DNA of 64,000 nt from Variovorax sp. CF079 (GCF_900101545.1 NZ_FMZU01000002.1:62001-126000); one strand, 5' to 3'; numbered from the stretch's first letter, positions 1-9,551 are shown. Made by a program: numbers and translations. The notes: generated by a model not told the origin, from the sequence alone.

Positions 1-676
1 CGGTCACCAGGGCTTCACCGGCGGCGGCGTCACCGGGCAGCACCTGCAGCAGGCCGGCGGGCAGGCCTGCCGCTTCGAACACGCGGGCGATCATGAAGCC
101 GCCGCTCACCGGCGTGCGCGAGTCGGGCTTGATCACCACGCCGTTACCGGCCGCGAGGGCCGGCGCCACGGCGCGAATGGTGAGGATGAGCGGAAAGTTG
201 AAGGGCGAGATCACGCCCACCACGCCACGCGGCACGCGCCGCGCCAGGCTGGTGGTGCCGCTCGCGCTCGGCAGGATCTGCCCCTGCGCCTGCAGGGGCA
301 TGGCCGCCGCCAGATGGCACAGGGTGATGGCCTCGCGCACCTCATGCTGTCCTTTGGGCAGGATGGCGCCGGTCTCTCGGGCGACATAGAGCGCCAGCTC
401 GTCGAAGTGCTGCTGGAACAACGCCGCGGCCCGTTGGAACACCGCGGCCTTCTCACGCGGCGCAACCTGCGTCCAGCTTTTCTGCGCTTGCGCCGCGGCG
501 GCCGTGGCCAGCCCCACGTCCTGCGCGTCGGCGATGCCGACGGCCGCCATCACCTTGCCCGTGGCCGGCTCGACGACGTCGCGCACACCGCCTCCGGATG
601 CGACCCACCTGCCGTTGAACACCTTGCCGGTCCAGGCCGCCGCGTCCAGGAACGCCGGCTTCTCCGAAACACCCAT
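1..676 (-). CDS. Aromatic aldehyde dehydrogenase (benzaldehyde/salicylaldehyde type), partial
   Basis: NAD(P)-dependent oxidation of an aromatic aldehyde to the acid is the likely role. The first 225 or so residues are present and the 3' end, including the catalytic cysteine, lies outside the window. It begins MGVSEKPAFLDAA and carries the ALDH cofactor-binding segments VVGVISPFNFPL (with the conserved Asn) and VIKPDSRTPVSGG (with the conserved Lys). The subfamily call rests on overall resemblance to XylC/vanillin-type dehydrogenases, so the exact substrate is uncertain. It is preceded by a sigma-54 promoter and faces a XylR/DmpR-type activator, which supports inducible aromatic catabolism. 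Confidence 0.88.
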   Translation of the reverse strand, partial: MGVSEKPAFLDAAAWTGKVFNGRWVASGGGVRDVVEPATGKVMAAVGIADAQDVGLATAAAAQAQKSWTQVAPREKAAVFQRAAALFQQHFDELALYVARETGAILPKGQHEVREAITLCHLAAAMPLQAQGQILPSASGTTSLARRVPRGVVGVISPFNFPLILTIRAVAPALAAGNGVVIKPDSRTPVSGGFMIARVFEAAGLPAGLLQVLPGDAAAGEALVT

Positions 677-747
677 GACTCACCCCTTGCGAAAAAAGTT
701 GATCGGCTGGCCGCGGGTGGAAATGCCCGCGGCACTGCCTTCTTTTC

Positions 748-762
748 GCAACGGGCATACCA
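748..762 (-). promoter_or_regulatory. Sigma-54 (-24/-12) promoter of the aldehyde dehydrogenase gene
   Basis: Read on the minus strand the site is TGGTATGCCCGTTGC. It has GG and GC dinucleotides exactly 10 bases apart and matches the TGGCAC-N5-TTGC consensus well. It lies about 70 bases upstream of the ATG at 676, with the sigma-54 activator gene on the other side, as expected for an activator-dependent promoter. Confidence 0.75.
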
Positions 763-881
763 GCGGCGCCGCGGCGGGGTGGGCCGACGCCGCTGCGCGA
801 CGCTGTTTTTCATTTGAGGATTAGGGGAATTCCCGGAGTCGTGATAGTTATCTTGAATAACTGGTTTACCCTGATCAGCGC

Positions 882-899
882 TTTCATCAAATGATGAAA
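882..899. promoter_or_regulatory. Upstream activator site 1 for the XylR/DmpR-type regulator
   Basis: TTTCATCAAATGATGAAA has two perfect 8-base inverted arms around AA. It lies about 135 bases upstream of the -24/-12 element, a normal distance for an enhancer bound by a sigma-54 activator. Size and symmetry resemble known XylR/DmpR sites. Confidence 0.6.
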
Positions 900-912
900 A
901 ATCAGTCACGCG

Positions 913-930
913 TTTCACCAAACGATGAGC
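913..930. promoter_or_regulatory. Upstream activator site 2 (imperfect), overlapping the regulator start codon
   Basis: TTTCACCAAACGATGAGC is an imperfect copy of the palindrome at 882-899. The two centres are 31 bases apart, close to three helical turns, so both would face the same side of the DNA. The site covers the ATG at 925, which suggests either autoregulation or that the regulator's true start lies downstream. Confidence 0.5.
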
Positions 931-2766
931 TCGAAATTGACCAAAGCCACTGCCTCACCGGTCCCGGAGCGGATCTCGCTGGCCGAGGTGGCGCGCGCCA
1001 CCGGCGCCGCGCTGGGCCGTTTCGACGGCGCCGAAGTGGCGCGTGCGATGAGCCGCTTCGAGGCCTCGCATGTGAGCAGCGAAGAGCACCCGACGATTGC
1101 CGACATCAGCGAATGCCTGTTCTTTTCGCCCGGTGATGGCCGCATCTGGCTGCAGGATCAGCGCATGGTGCTTCTGCATACCGAGGCGCTGGGCTCCCTG
1201 CGGCGCGAGCTGATCGACAGCCTGGGCCAGGAGAAGGCCCGCGGCCTGTTCACGCGCGCGGGCTACGTCAGCGGCGCGCGCGACGCGCGGCTGGTGCGCG
1301 AACATTGGCCCGAGGCCGAGCCGGCCGCGGCCGCGATGGCCGGCACCCGCCTGCATGCCCTGGAAGGCCTGGTGAAGGTCGAGCTGGTGCACGCGCGCTA
1401 TGACCCCGAGACCTCGGACTACGAGGGCGAATTCATCTGGCACCACTCGAGCGAAGACGACGAGCACATCGCGGCCTACGGCATCGGCGGCTCGCCGGCC
1501 TGCTGGATGCAGGTGGGCTATGCCACCGGCTACGTCAGCACCCTGTTCGGGCGGCTGGTGGTGTTCCGTGAAGTCGCCTGTCGCTCGATGGGCGAGAGCC
1601 AGTGCCGCGTGATCGGAAAATCGGCGGAGCGCTGGGACGATGTGGAAGAAGACATGCGCTACCTGCGCGCGCGCGACTTCGTCGGCGTGTCGCAGTACGG
1701 CGACGCGACGCCGCAGGCCGCGGAGTTGCCCACGCCGCGGCGCAAAAGCGGCGCGATGGTGGGCGCGTCATCGGCTTTCAACGCGGCCTGCCACCTGTTG
1801 CATCGCGTTGCGCCGACCACAGCCACTGTGCTTTTTACCGGTGAGTCCGGCGTCGGCAAGGAAAAGTTCGCCAGCATGCTGCATAGCATCAGCCCGCGGC
1901 GCGACAAGCCCTTCGTCGCGGTGAATTGCGCGGCCATTCCGGAGACGCTGATTGAGTCCGAGCTGTTCGGAGTGGAGCGCGGCGCTTACACCGGCGCCGG
2001 CGCGGCGCGGCCGGGACGCTTCGAGCGCGCCCACGGCGGCACACTGTTTCTGGACGAGATCGGCACGCTGAGCTACGCGGCCCAGGGCAAGCTACTGCGC
2101 ACGCTGCAGGAGGGCGAAGTCGAGCGCGTGGGTGGCACGCGCAGCGTACAGGTGGACACGCGCGTCATCGCGGCCACCAACGTCGATCTGCGCCAGGCCG
2201 TGCGCGAGGGCAAGTTTCGCGACGACCTGTTCTTCCGGCTCAATGTCTTTCCCATTCACCTGCCGCCGCTGCGCGAGCGACGCGATGACGTGCCTCTCTT
2301 GATGAGCCATTTTCTGCAGCACTACGGCCGCAAGCACGGCCGGCAGGTCACTGGCTTCACGCAAGCCGCTGTCAAGGCGCTTCTGAACTACGACTACCCC
2401 GGCAACATCCGCGAACTGCAAAACCTGATCGAGCGCGCCTTGATCGTCGCCCCCGAGGGCGGCCTGCTCGAAGTTCACCACCTGTTCACAAGCGGCGAGA
2501 CGCTGGACAAGAACGTGCTGTCGGTACGACCGGATGGCCACTTGGCGGGCGTGGGCGCTGCCGGCGCCCCGACCCCGCAGGCCACGCCTGCAAGCCACGC
2601 CGTGCCGGACCGCGCCGGCTCCAGTTCATTGGGGCAAGCGGAAGAGGCGCTGATACGCCGTGCGCTGGAACAATGCGGGGGAAACCTCTCCGCGGCAGCG
2701 CGTGTGCTGGGCGTCACGCGTCCCCAACTGGCCTACCGTGCGCGCAAGCGCGGCATAACAAGCTGA
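925..2766 (+). CDS. XylR/DmpR-family sigma-54-dependent transcriptional activator
   Basis: An enhancer-binding activator that senses an aromatic effector directly and drives sigma-54 RNA polymerase. The N-terminal XylR_N/V4R sensor covers roughly residues 45-230 ([10 protein letters not shown]). The AAA+ domain follows, with Walker A GESGVGKE, the sigma-54 contact loop GAYTGA, and Walker [12 protein letters not shown] Fis-type helix-turn-helix ([20 protein letters not shown]) ends the protein. At 613 residues it has an N-terminal extension relative to DmpR. An in-frame ATG at 1048 would give a more typical start, but neither start has a clear ribosome-binding site. It is divergent from the aldehyde dehydrogenase, its likely target. 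Confidence 0.93.
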   Translation: MSSKLTKATASPVPERISLAEVARATGAALGRFDGAEVARAMSRFEASHVSSEEHPTIADISECLFFSPGDGRIWLQDQRMVLLHTEALGSLRRELIDSLGQEKARGLFTRAGYVSGARDARLVREHWPEAEPAAAAMAGTRLHALEGLVKVELVHARYDPETSDYEGEFIWHHSSEDDEHIAAYGIGGSPACWMQVGYATGYVSTLFGRLVVFREVACRSMGESQCRVIGKSAERWDDVEEDMRYLRARDFVGVSQYGDATPQAAELPTPRRKSGAMVGASSAFNAACHLLHRVAPTTATVLFTGESGVGKEKFASMLHSISPRRDKPFVAVNCAAIPETLIESELFGVERGAYTGAGAARPGRFERAHGGTLFLDEIGTLSYAAQGKLLRTLQEGEVERVGGTRSVQVDTRVIAATNVDLRQAVREGKFRDDLFFRLNVFPIHLPPLRERRDDVPLLMSHFLQHYGRKHGRQVTGFTQAAVKALLNYDYPGNIRELQNLIERALIVAPEGGLLEVHHLFTSGETLDKNVLSVRPDGHLAGVGAAGAPTPQATPASHAVPDRAGSSSLGQAEEALIRRALEQCGGNLSAAARVLGVTRPQLAYRARKRGITS

Positions 2767-2807
2767 CGAGCGCTTGCTCCTGTCGGCTCTGTGCCACTGA
2801 ATACTCG

Positions 2808-3596
2808 CTAGACCACCATCGGCGTCAGAGCGCCGTCCATCGTGATGAGCGCCCCCGTCACATAGCTGGCACAGTCCGATGCGAGAAAGACGGCCGCGTT
2901 GGCAATCTCCTGAGGATGCGCGTAGCGACCCAACGGGATTCGGGCTTCGTTGGCCTTCAGCAGTTCTTCCTCGGGCTTGCCGGTCAGACGCGATTCCGTC
3001 TCGAGCGAGTTCTTCACGCGGTCGGTATAGGTCGCCCCCGGATTGATGGCGTTCACGCGAATGCCGTGACCGCCCCATGCGTTGGCCAGGCCCGCGGATA
3101 CCAGCATCAAGGCCGCATTGGCCGCCCCGCCCGGCAGGTGCATCGCGCTCGCGACCTTGCCACCCGTTCCGATGATGTTGACGATCGATCCCGCGCGCCG
3201 CGCGACCATCGACTTCAGCGCCGCGTCCATCGCGTGCACGTAGCTGAAGTATTTGGCGTCCATCGCGGTTCGCCAGGCCTGCGCGTTCAGTTCCGCCGGC
3301 ACGACGCGCTTTGCGCCGCCGGCCGAGTTGACCAGCACGTCGATCGGGCCGAGCGCCTCTTCCACCTGCGCGACTGCAGCGAAGGCGCTGCGCGGGTCGA
3401 TGAAGTCCGCCACGGCGCAAAGTACGTCGAAGCCTTCCCTGGCGAGTTCGGCAGCGGCGGCGCGCAGGTTCTCCTCGCTTCGCGAAGCGATCGCCACGCG
3501 CGCGCCTTCGGCCGCAAAGGCCCGCGCGCATGCCAAGCCGATGCCCTTGCTGCCGCCCGTCACCAGGACCACCTTGCCTTGCAGATTCAGATTCAT
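2808..3596 (-). CDS. Short-chain dehydrogenase/reductase-family protein lacking the catalytic triad
   Basis: A Rossmann-fold SDR of about 262 residues with the cofactor motif TGGSKGIG and a NSAGG motif. The start at 3596 is preferred over an upstream ATG at 3611 because AGGAG lies 7 bases before it. Aligned on the usual N-I-S-S ... Y-x-x-x-K spacing, the catalytic Ser, Tyr and Lys positions are Gly, Gly and Asn (segments NIIGTGG and PGGAANAAL). It may bind NAD(P) without classical SDR chemistry, or use other residues. It is the last gene of the minus-strand cluster running from 7797 and converges with the sigma-54 activator. Confidence 0.85.
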   Translation of the reverse strand: MNLNLQGKVVLVTGGSKGIGLACARAFAAEGARVAIASRSEENLRAAAAELAREGFDVLCAVADFIDPRSAFAAVAQVEEALGPIDVLVNSAGGAKRVVPAELNAQAWRTAMDAKYFSYVHAMDAALKSMVARRAGSIVNIIGTGGKVASAMHLPGGAANAALMLVSAGLANAWGGHGIRVNAINPGATYTDRVKNSLETESRLTGKPEEELLKANEARIPLGRYAHPQEIANAAVFLASDCASYVTGALITMDGALTPMVV

Positions 3597-3647
3597 CTCG
3601 ATTCTCCTCATTGAAGGCGCCGCACCGGCACCGCACTGCGGCGCCCA

Positions 3648-4616
3648 TTACTCAGCCTTGATGTTCGCCTCTTTGACCACCCGGGCCCAGCTTCTCAGAT
3701 CGGATTCGATGACGGTCGCCATCGCTTCCGGCGTGCTCGAACGAACCTCGATTCCTTGCTTGGCAAGCACTGCCTGGACGTCCGGCATGGCGAGGACACG
3801 CATGACATCGGCATTCGCCTTGCGGATCACATCCGCAGGCGTCTTCGCCGGCGCGACGAAACCCGCCCAGATGTCGACGCAAAAGCCGGGCAGGGCTTCG
3901 CCCACCGTCGGCAGCTGCGGCAGCGACGCATAGCGAGTTGCGCCCGTACCGGCAAGCAGCCGCAGGCGCCCGGACTCGATATGCGGCAGCAACGCATTCG
4001 CCTGGCCAAGGAACAGATCCACGCGCCCCGCGAGCAGGTCCGGCAGCGCGGCCTGTGCGCCCTTGTAGGGAACGTGCTGGATCGATGTTCCGCTCATGCT
4101 CTTGAGCAACTCGAGCGAGAAGTTCTGCGGCGAACCCGGTCCGCCGGAGGCGTAGGTGAGTTGTCCCGGCCGCGCCTTCGCAAGCGCCAACAATTCCTTG
4201 ACGTTCTTGGCCGGCAGTGCCGGATGGACCACGAGCAGGTTCTGCACGGAGATCGCAAGACCAAGGGGGGCGAAGTCCTTGACGGGGTCGTAAGGGACCG
4301 CGCCGAGCAACGGCGCGAAGACCAGCACGCTGTTCGGGGCTACCAGCCACGTGTAGCCGTCCGCGGACGCGTGCGCCACGGCCTTGGCCGCAATCGCCCC
4401 GCCGGCGCCCGGCTGGTTCTCCACGATCACCGGCTGTCCCCAGATTTCCTGGAGCTTCTGCGCCACGGTGCGGGCGAGCACGTCGGGACTGCCGCCTGGC
4501 GTGAAGGGCACGACGATCTTGACGGGCTTGTTCGGATAGGGCTGCGCAACGGCAAGCCCAGGGATGAGGCTCGACAAGGCAAACGCTACGAAAGCGCAGA
4601 AGCGCCATGAGCACAT
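3648..4616 (-). CDS. Bug-family periplasmic solute-binding protein (TctC-like)
   Basis: Periplasmic receptor of the tripartite tricarboxylate transporter type, binding a small organic acid. A signal peptide (MCSWRFCAFVAFALSS, cleavage near VAQPYP) is followed by the family start PNKPVKIVVPFTPGG and the VPYKGAQAALPDLLAGRVD region. The ATG at 4616 is chosen because GGGAG sits 8 bases upstream. No TctA/TctB membrane genes are nearby, which is common for Bug proteins in Burkholderiales. The catabolic neighbours suggest it captures their substrate. Confidence 0.92.
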   Translation of the reverse strand: MCSWRFCAFVAFALSSLIPGLAVAQPYPNKPVKIVVPFTPGGSPDVLARTVAQKLQEIWGQPVIVENQPGAGGAIAAKAVAHASADGYTWLVAPNSVLVFAPLLGAVPYDPVKDFAPLGLAISVQNLLVVHPALPAKNVKELLALAKARPGQLTYASGGPGSPQNFSLELLKSMSGTSIQHVPYKGAQAALPDLLAGRVDLFLGQANALLPHIESGRLRLLAGTGATRYASLPQLPTVGEALPGFCVDIWAGFVAPAKTPADVIRKANADVMRVLAMPDVQAVLAKQGIEVRSSTPEAMATVIESDLRSWARVVKEANIKAE

Positions 4617-4663
4617 GTGTATGTCTCCCAATCAATTCGGCCGTACGGCGAGCATCCGGTCGA

Positions 4664-5644
4664 TCAGGCCCGGAGTGTGCGCAGCACCTCGGGGTTGTGA
4701 ACGGCGATCGGCTCGCCGGCCTCGAAGGCCAGGATTTGCCGAAACGCGTTCCCGTAGGCGATCTCGTGATTGTCGATCTCGACGTAGCCGATGTGCGGGG
4801 TGCACACTGCATTGGGAAGCGATAGCAACGGGTCGGCGGCGCCGAGGACTGGTTCGTGGTCCAGCACGTCGACCGCCGCCATCCCCGGCCTGCCTGCCTT
4901 CAATGCTGCCACCAGTGCGCCAGGGGCGATCAGTTCCGCACGGCTGGTGTTGACCAGCAGCGAAGTGGGTTTCATGCGTGCCAGGTCGTCGGCCGTGACG
5001 CTCCCGCGCGTGTCGTCGCTGAGCCGCAAGTGCAGCGAGATCACGTCGCAGCGCCGGAAGAAGTCGGCGCGGTCTCTTGCCATCGCGAGCCCATCGCCCT
5101 CGGCCGCGATGCGGCTGCCTTCGCGCCCCCACACGAGCACCGGCATCTCGAAAGCCTTGGCGTAGCCGGCGATCACTTTTCCGATGCGGCCGTAGCCGAG
5201 GATGCCCAGCGTGCGGCCCCGCAGCCCCCGTCCTATCGTGCTCTGCCAGCGCCCCTGCTTCAGCGCTTCGACTTCAAGCGGAATGTGGCGCAGGGCCGCA
5301 ATCATCAAGCCCCATGTCAGCTCCGCTGCCGCGTAGGAAGGCCGCGACGTCAAGGTCGCACTGACAAGCACGCCATGACGCGTGCATGCCGCAAGGTCGA
5401 TGTGCGGAACATGGCCGTTCTGACTGATCAGCTTGAGCTTCGGCAGTCGTTGCAGCAGCGCCTCGCCGATCGGCGTTCTCTCGCGCAGCAGCACGATCGC
5501 TTCCGCGTCCTGGAGCCGATCGGCGAGTACATCGAGGTCGCTCACGTAGTCGGTGTAGATGGTGACGGCCTTGTCCGCGATCAGGCTGAAGCAGTCCAGC
5601 TTGCGGACAACGTCCGCGTAATCGTCGAGGATGGCGATGTTCAT
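4664..5644 (-). CDS. D-2-hydroxyacid dehydrogenase family protein
   Basis: NAD-dependent oxidoreductase of the phosphoglycerate dehydrogenase type, interconverting a 2-hydroxy acid and a 2-oxo acid. It has the nucleotide motif LGILGYGRIG near residue 150. The catalytic Arg is in LVNTSRAEL, the Glu in LDHEPV, and the His in TPHIGYVE. At 326 residues it is normal length. It is cotranscribed with the RraA-like gene upstream (12-base gap), so the pair may act on successive hydroxy/oxo acid intermediates. The exact substrate cannot be read from sequence. Confidence 0.9.
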   Translation of the reverse strand: MNIAILDDYADVVRKLDCFSLIADKAVTIYTDYVSDLDVLADRLQDAEAIVLLRERTPIGEALLQRLPKLKLISQNGHVPHIDLAACTRHGVLVSATLTSRPSYAAAELTWGLMIAALRHIPLEVEALKQGRWQSTIGRGLRGRTLGILGYGRIGKVIAGYAKAFEMPVLVWGREGSRIAAEGDGLAMARDRADFFRRCDVISLHLRLSDDTRGSVTADDLARMKPTSLLVNTSRAELIAPGALVAALKAGRPGMAAVDVLDHEPVLGAADPLLSLPNAVCTPHIGYVEIDNHEIAYGNAFRQILAFEAGEPIAVHNPEVLRTLRA

Positions 5645-5656
5645 GGGTGATCCGCT

Positions 5657-6382
5657 TCAGGCGTTCGTCGGCAGGTCCGCGACGGGGCGGCCTTCGTCGA
5701 TGAGCCGGCATTTGCGCTCCTCGGCGGCGGCCTTCTTCAGGGCGAGTTCCAGCACTTCGCGCGCCCTGGCTCGAGGAATGAAGCAGACGCCGGTGTCGTC
5801 GGCGAATGCGATGTCCCCCGGAGAAACGCGAACGCCGCCGATGTTCACGTCGCCGTTGATCTCGACCGTCTCGATGCGCCACTTGCCTGTCATCGGCGTC
5901 ACTTCGGTGGCCCACACCGGGTAGCCGACGTTTCGCGAGTGCGGCACGTCGCGGATGCCGCCGCTGACGATCGCGCCAGCCTCGCCCTGGCGCTTCCCGG
6001 TCTGCGCCGAGATGCCGCCCATGTTCGACACACCCGCCACGCCGTCAATCACGATGACATCGCCCGACTCGGCCAGGTTGTGCGCTTCGAACTCGGCCAT
6101 CCTGTTGACCTTTGCGCGGGCAGCTTCATACGGGTGCTCGCGCAACGCGATGTTGCGTACTGTCAATGCAGGGCCGACGATGCACGTGCCTGCCATCGTC
6201 GGCTTGAACCAGCTGGCGGGCAGCACGCCCGTGATGCCGAGTTCGTCCATGATGTCCGACAGGATGCCGCTTGCGTCGCCCAGCGAGAGGAAGCCGGCGA
6301 TCAGATCTGGATCGGGTCTCGGGAGCGCCGTCATGAGGATGCGCTCGGGCGCGATCTTTCCAGTGAGCTTTCGTTCTGCCAT
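5657..6382 (-). CDS. RraA-like / 4-hydroxy-4-methyl-2-oxoglutarate aldolase family protein
   Basis: About 241 residues with the RraA/HMG-aldolase fold. The metal/pyruvate site region includes GDVIVIDGVAGVSN, and GAIVSGGIRDVPHSRNVGYP corresponds to the family GxxxxGxxRD motif with its key Arg-Asp. Family members cleave 4-hydroxy-4-methyl-2-oxoglutarate or 4-carboxy-4-hydroxy-2-oxoadipate, or decarboxylate oxaloacetate, at the end of some aromatic pathways. The start at 6382 has AGGA 6 bases upstream. It sits between a GlcG-like gene and a 2-hydroxyacid dehydrogenase in the same operon. Confidence 0.85.
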   Translation of the reverse strand: MAERKLTGKIAPERILMTALPRPDPDLIAGFLSLGDASGILSDIMDELGITGVLPASWFKPTMAGTCIVGPALTVRNIALREHPYEAARAKVNRMAEFEAHNLAESGDVIVIDGVAGVSNMGGISAQTGKRQGEAGAIVSGGIRDVPHSRNVGYPVWATEVTPMTGKWRIETVEINGDVNIGGVRVSPGDIAFADDTGVCFIPRARAREVLELALKKAAAEERKCRLIDEGRPVADLPTNA

Positions 6383-6390
6383 TGCGCGTC

Positions 6391-6960
6391 CTATCGGGTT
6401 GTGCTTGCGTCTTGCCTGAGCGATTCGCTGCCGGCCTTGGCAACTTGCCCGTCCTGGACCGACGTGCCGCCGCCCACACCGATCGAGCCCGCGATCTTCC
6501 CGTCCACGACGATCGGCACGCCGCCCTCCAGCGGCATGGCTCCTCGAAGCGCCAGATAGCGCAACCCGATCCCGCCTCGCGCCAGCACCTCCTCGAGGTC
6601 CTTGGTGGGACGCCTGAAGTGAAGCGCGCTGCGCGCCTTGTCCTCGGCTCCCGCCAGAGCACCGTACTGGGTGTTGTCGAGTTTCTCCTGCATGACGACG
6701 TGGTCGGCGCTGTCCATGACGACGATCACCATGCTCCAACCGTTCCTCACGGCCTCCGCCTCGGCAGCGGCCATCACCTTCTTGGCCTGGGCGAGGCCGA
6801 TGGGCGAGCCGTAGGGCGTGGTAGGAGGCGGCGGCGGAGATGGCGCCGTCTGCGCGAATGCGGCAGCGGCAGAGAAGATCCAAGCGAGGGCGAACGGTGC
6901 GGCAATGGTCCGCCGTGTCGTGCGCATGGTGGGGCGCAAGGAATGGAGCTGTTGGAGCAT
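6391..6960 (-). CDS. Secreted GlcG/HbpS-family protein
   Basis: The GlcG/HbpS domain (formerly DUF336) begins near LAQAKKVMAAAEAEA, and family motifs GGVPIVVDGKIAGSIGVGGG and QDGQVAKAG follow. A signal peptide ends near AAAFAQTAPSPPPPP, a short proline linker, so this copy is exported. The start at 6960 is chosen for AAGGTGA just upstream. Related proteins bind heme or small ligands and are often encoded beside catabolic or transport genes, but the biochemical role is unsettled. It is 8 bases upstream of the RraA-like gene. Confidence 0.85.
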   Translation of the reverse strand: MLQQLHSLRPTMRTTRRTIAAPFALAWIFSAAAAFAQTAPSPPPPPTTPYGSPIGLAQAKKVMAAAEAEAVRNGWSMVIVVMDSADHVVMQEKLDNTQYGALAGAEDKARSALHFRRPTKDLEEVLARGGIGLRYLALRGAMPLEGGVPIVVDGKIAGSIGVGGGTSVQDGQVAKAGSESLRQDASTTR

Positions 6961-7002
6961 GGAATCACCTTTCATATCATTTCGACTCGGCCGTGCTGCA
7001 GG

Positions 7003-7797
7003 TCAACGGCCGCGCGGCTCGGCCGGTGCGACGTCGAGTCCATCCACGCCGCTGCGCAACACCGAATCCGCCAGGAAGCCGCTCGCGCGCAGGTCGTCCA
7101 GCGCCGCGTTGATCCACTTCAGTCGATCACTGCGGTCTAGAGGAACCGCGATCGCTTGCGGTACGCCATAGAAGTTGTCGGGCAGCAGCCGAAGTCCCGA
7201 TGCGTCTCGCGTATTGGCTGCCAGTCGCTGCCGGTTGCCGGCAAAGGCAATCACGGTTCCGTCCGTGAGCCATTGGACGGCCTCTCGCAACGTGTAGTCG
7301 GGCGTTGCACGAACACGCGCGGCGCCCAGCCGCTCTTGCAGCCATACGCCCACGCTGTCGTCCGTGTTCACCCCAACTGCTTGTTTGGCACCGTCCAAGT
7401 CCCGGACCGACTGCATCTTCGAGTCGGCGCGCACCAGTGCGCTTTGTTGCACCAGCATGTAGGTTTGGGAGTAGAGCACCGTGCCCTTTCGCTGCGGATT
7501 CGGGGCTACGAATCCGATGTCGGCCGATCCGCTTCGCACTGCTTCCAGGACATCAGCCGCCGTCGCGAGAGGTGCGATGGCCGTCGGCACGCCCGCTCTG
7601 CGACCCAGCTCACGGGTGAGATCGGCCACCACGCCCGAGACGACGCCGGTGGCGGGATCGCGGCGCGCCTGCGCCAGGTTGGCGACGATGTATGCAGCTC
7701 GCAGCTGACCCGTGGGCGCCAGGACCGGTTCGGCGGCCATGACGGTTCCAGCGAGCAGCGACAACAACAATGGGGAGTAAGTAGCCAGCCTGGTCAT
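7003..7797 (-). CDS. Periplasmic solute-binding protein, family 3 (amino-acid type)
   Basis: Extracellular solute-binding protein of the polar amino acid ABC family, about 264 residues. A signal peptide (MTRLATYSPLLLSLLAG, cleavage near VMAAEP) precedes the SBP_bac_3 fold (GVVADLTRELGRRAG, GSADIGFVAPNP, GVNTDDSVGVWLQERL). No ABC permease or ATPase gene is adjacent, so it either works with distant components or has a sensing role. It is the first gene of the minus-strand operon down to 2808 and is divergent from the LysR gene at 7900. Confidence 0.85.
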   Translation of the reverse strand: MTRLATYSPLLLSLLAGTVMAAEPVLAPTGQLRAAYIVANLAQARRDPATGVVSGVVADLTRELGRRAGVPTAIAPLATAADVLEAVRSGSADIGFVAPNPQRKGTVLYSQTYMLVQQSALVRADSKMQSVRDLDGAKQAVGVNTDDSVGVWLQERLGAARVRATPDYTLREAVQWLTDGTVIAFAGNRQRLAANTRDASGLRLLPDNFYGVPQAIAVPLDRSDRLKWINAALDDLRASGFLADSVLRSGVDGLDVAPAEPRGR

Positions 7798-7899
7798 GCA
7801 ACATCGCGCTTTCAGTGTCCGCCGTATTTCTTGCACGCATCTTCACGCGCATGGATGCACGCGTCCAATTTAGAATTCGCCGGTATCGTCATCATCCCA

Positions 7900-8814
7900 G
7901 TGAATAATGTGCGGCTGGATCTCAATCTGGTTTCCATCTTGGAAGCCGTCATGCTCGAACGCAACGTGACGCGCGCGGCGGCCAGTCTCGCGATGACCCA
8001 GCCCGCCGTCAGCAACGCGCTTCGTCGCGCCCGCCGACTGACCAACGACGATCTGTTCATCAAGGTGCCCAATGGCGTTCGGCCGACGGCGCGGATGTTG
8101 GCGATGTGGCCTGGGATCCATCGGTCGCTCGCCGTCTTGCGCGCCTCGATCGCGCCGCAGCACTTCGATCCTCGTGCGGACGCCACCACCTTTCGCATCG
8201 CGGTGACCGACAGCCTTGCATCCGAGGCGGTCTCCGGCATCACGCTAAAGCTGAGCGAAGCCTCTCCTTTCGGACGCGTCGTGTTCTCCCACCACACGAA
8301 TGCCAGTTCACTCGAGGCGATCGAACTCGGCACGCTGGACTGCGCAGTCGGGATGTTTCCAACGCTGCCCCACAGCGTCCACGTGCACAGTCTTCGCGCG
8401 GACCACTACGTCTGCGTCATGAGGCGAGGGCACGATCTCGGTCGCGCGATGTCTCTGGATGCGTTTGCCGATGCGCGGCATGTGCTTGTATCGCCGTCGG
8501 GCCAGGACATGGGCATCGTCGACAGCTGGCTCAGCCTGCATGGCCGCGGCCGCAGCGTGGTCGCGGTCGTCAACCGCTTCGCCGACGCACTGCGGGTCGT
8601 GGCCGACAGCGACCTGCTGGTCTGCGTTCCCAGCGACCTCCTCCATGGCCAGTCTCGCAAGCTCATGGTCAAGAACAAACTTGTGACACGGGACCTGCCG
8701 TTCGAGGTCGAGAAGCTCCTGTACAAGTTGATCTGGCACGAGCGGCTGCATGCTCACCCTGCTCATCAATGGTTCCGCTCGCTCGTGGCGGAGGTCTGTG
8801 TTCAGGCGAGATAG
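7900..8814 (+). CDS. LysR-family transcriptional regulator
   Basis: An N-terminal winged helix-turn-helix ([20 protein letters not shown], then [16 protein letters not shown]) is followed by a LysR substrate-binding domain, about 304 residues in all. The GTG at 7900 gives the standard length. An in-frame ATG at 7855 and a GTG at 7909 are alternatives, and none has a good ribosome-binding site. It is divergent from the SBP/GlcG/RraA operon and probably controls it. Its 3' end overlaps the convergent acetoacetate decarboxylase gene by 13 bases. Confidence 0.9.
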   Translation: MNNVRLDLNLVSILEAVMLERNVTRAAASLAMTQPAVSNALRRARRLTNDDLFIKVPNGVRPTARMLAMWPGIHRSLAVLRASIAPQHFDPRADATTFRIAVTDSLASEAVSGITLKLSEASPFGRVVFSHHTNASSLEAIELGTLDCAVGMFPTLPHSVHVHSLRADHYVCVMRRGHDLGRAMSLDAFADARHVLVSPSGQDMGIVDSWLSLHGRGRSVVAVVNRFADALRVVADSDLLVCVPSDLLHGQSRKLMVKNKLVTRDLPFEVEKLLYKLIWHERLHAHPAHQWFRSLVAEVCVQAR

Positions 8815-9551
8815 TCGTGCTCGACCGTGTCGAGCGCAAGCGTCATGTCAGCGATGTAGTGGACCGCCGATTCGACTTCCAGCACCGGCAGATCGGCCAC
8901 CGGCGCCAGCGCATGTGGGTGCAGCTCGAGCGAGGCCGGCGCGGTCCATGCGCCGTGCATCTTGACATCGACCATGTAGTAGCGCACGAGCTCGCAAATT
9001 CGGGCGCTGCCGTCGACATGCGGAATGATCTTGAGCAAAAAGTTCGGCCCCGCGATGCCCGCCAGGATCGACGCAGCATCGAGTGCGCGGTGCTTGAAGC
9101 CCATGGTCGCCTTGGCCACGCGTGCATTGCCGTAGTCGAGCGTACCGGCGATCGTCTCGGTCTCGTAGTCGAGCACCGGTGAGGCGATCTTTTTCGGGAA
9201 GCCCCAGAGCTCACGCCCGCCAGCAATGGGCGGATGGTCGTTGAGGTACATGGCATGCACGTAAGCGCCGTGCTCCACACCCTTGGCAGTGCGCAGTTGC
9301 ACCGGAATGACCTGGCCCGACTCGGTGTAGTCGCCGAAACCAGTGGAGTCGGGCATACGGATGAACTCGTACTTGACCAGCGGCTCCACCACTTCGAGCG
9401 GCTCGGGCACCACGGCGCGCAATGCGTCCATGTCAGTACGGTAAGTGATGACGACGAACTCGCGCCGCGTGAAACGGTAGGGCCCCGGCGGAAAGGCCGG
9501 GCTGGAAATCGGCATGGCAAAGGCCTGCCGGCGCACGTCTGCGATGTTCAT
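8802..9551 (-). CDS. adc: Acetoacetate decarboxylase
   Basis: Decarboxylates acetoacetate to acetone and CO2 through a Schiff base. It has 249 residues. The active-site segment [10 protein letters not shown] holds Lys120-Lys121, equivalent to the paired Lys115/116 of the clostridial enzyme; the [13 protein letters not shown] and KHRALD segments also fit the family. AGGAG lies 5 bases before the ATG. Upstream on the same strand is the C-terminal remnant of a patatin gene. Patatin-adc order is common in Burkholderiales, so adc has survived damage to its upstream partner. Confidence 0.93.
   Translation of the reverse strand: MNIADVRRQAFAMPISSPAFPPGPYRFTRREFVVITYRTDMDALRAVVPEPLEVVEPLVKYEFIRMPDSTGFGDYTESGQVIPVQLRTAKGVEHGAYVHAMYLNDHPPIAGGRELWGFPKKIASPVLDYETETIAGTLDYGNARVAKATMGFKHRALDAASILAGIAGPNFLLKIIPHVDGSARICELVRYYMVDVKMHGAWTAPASLELHPHALAPVADLPVLEVESAVHYIADMTLALDTVEHDYLA

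Noticed and set aside
7867..7877. AATTTAGAATT dyad as a LysR operator before the gene at 7900
   Set aside because: It is short, and alone it does not match a T-N11-A box convincingly; there is too little to support a site call.
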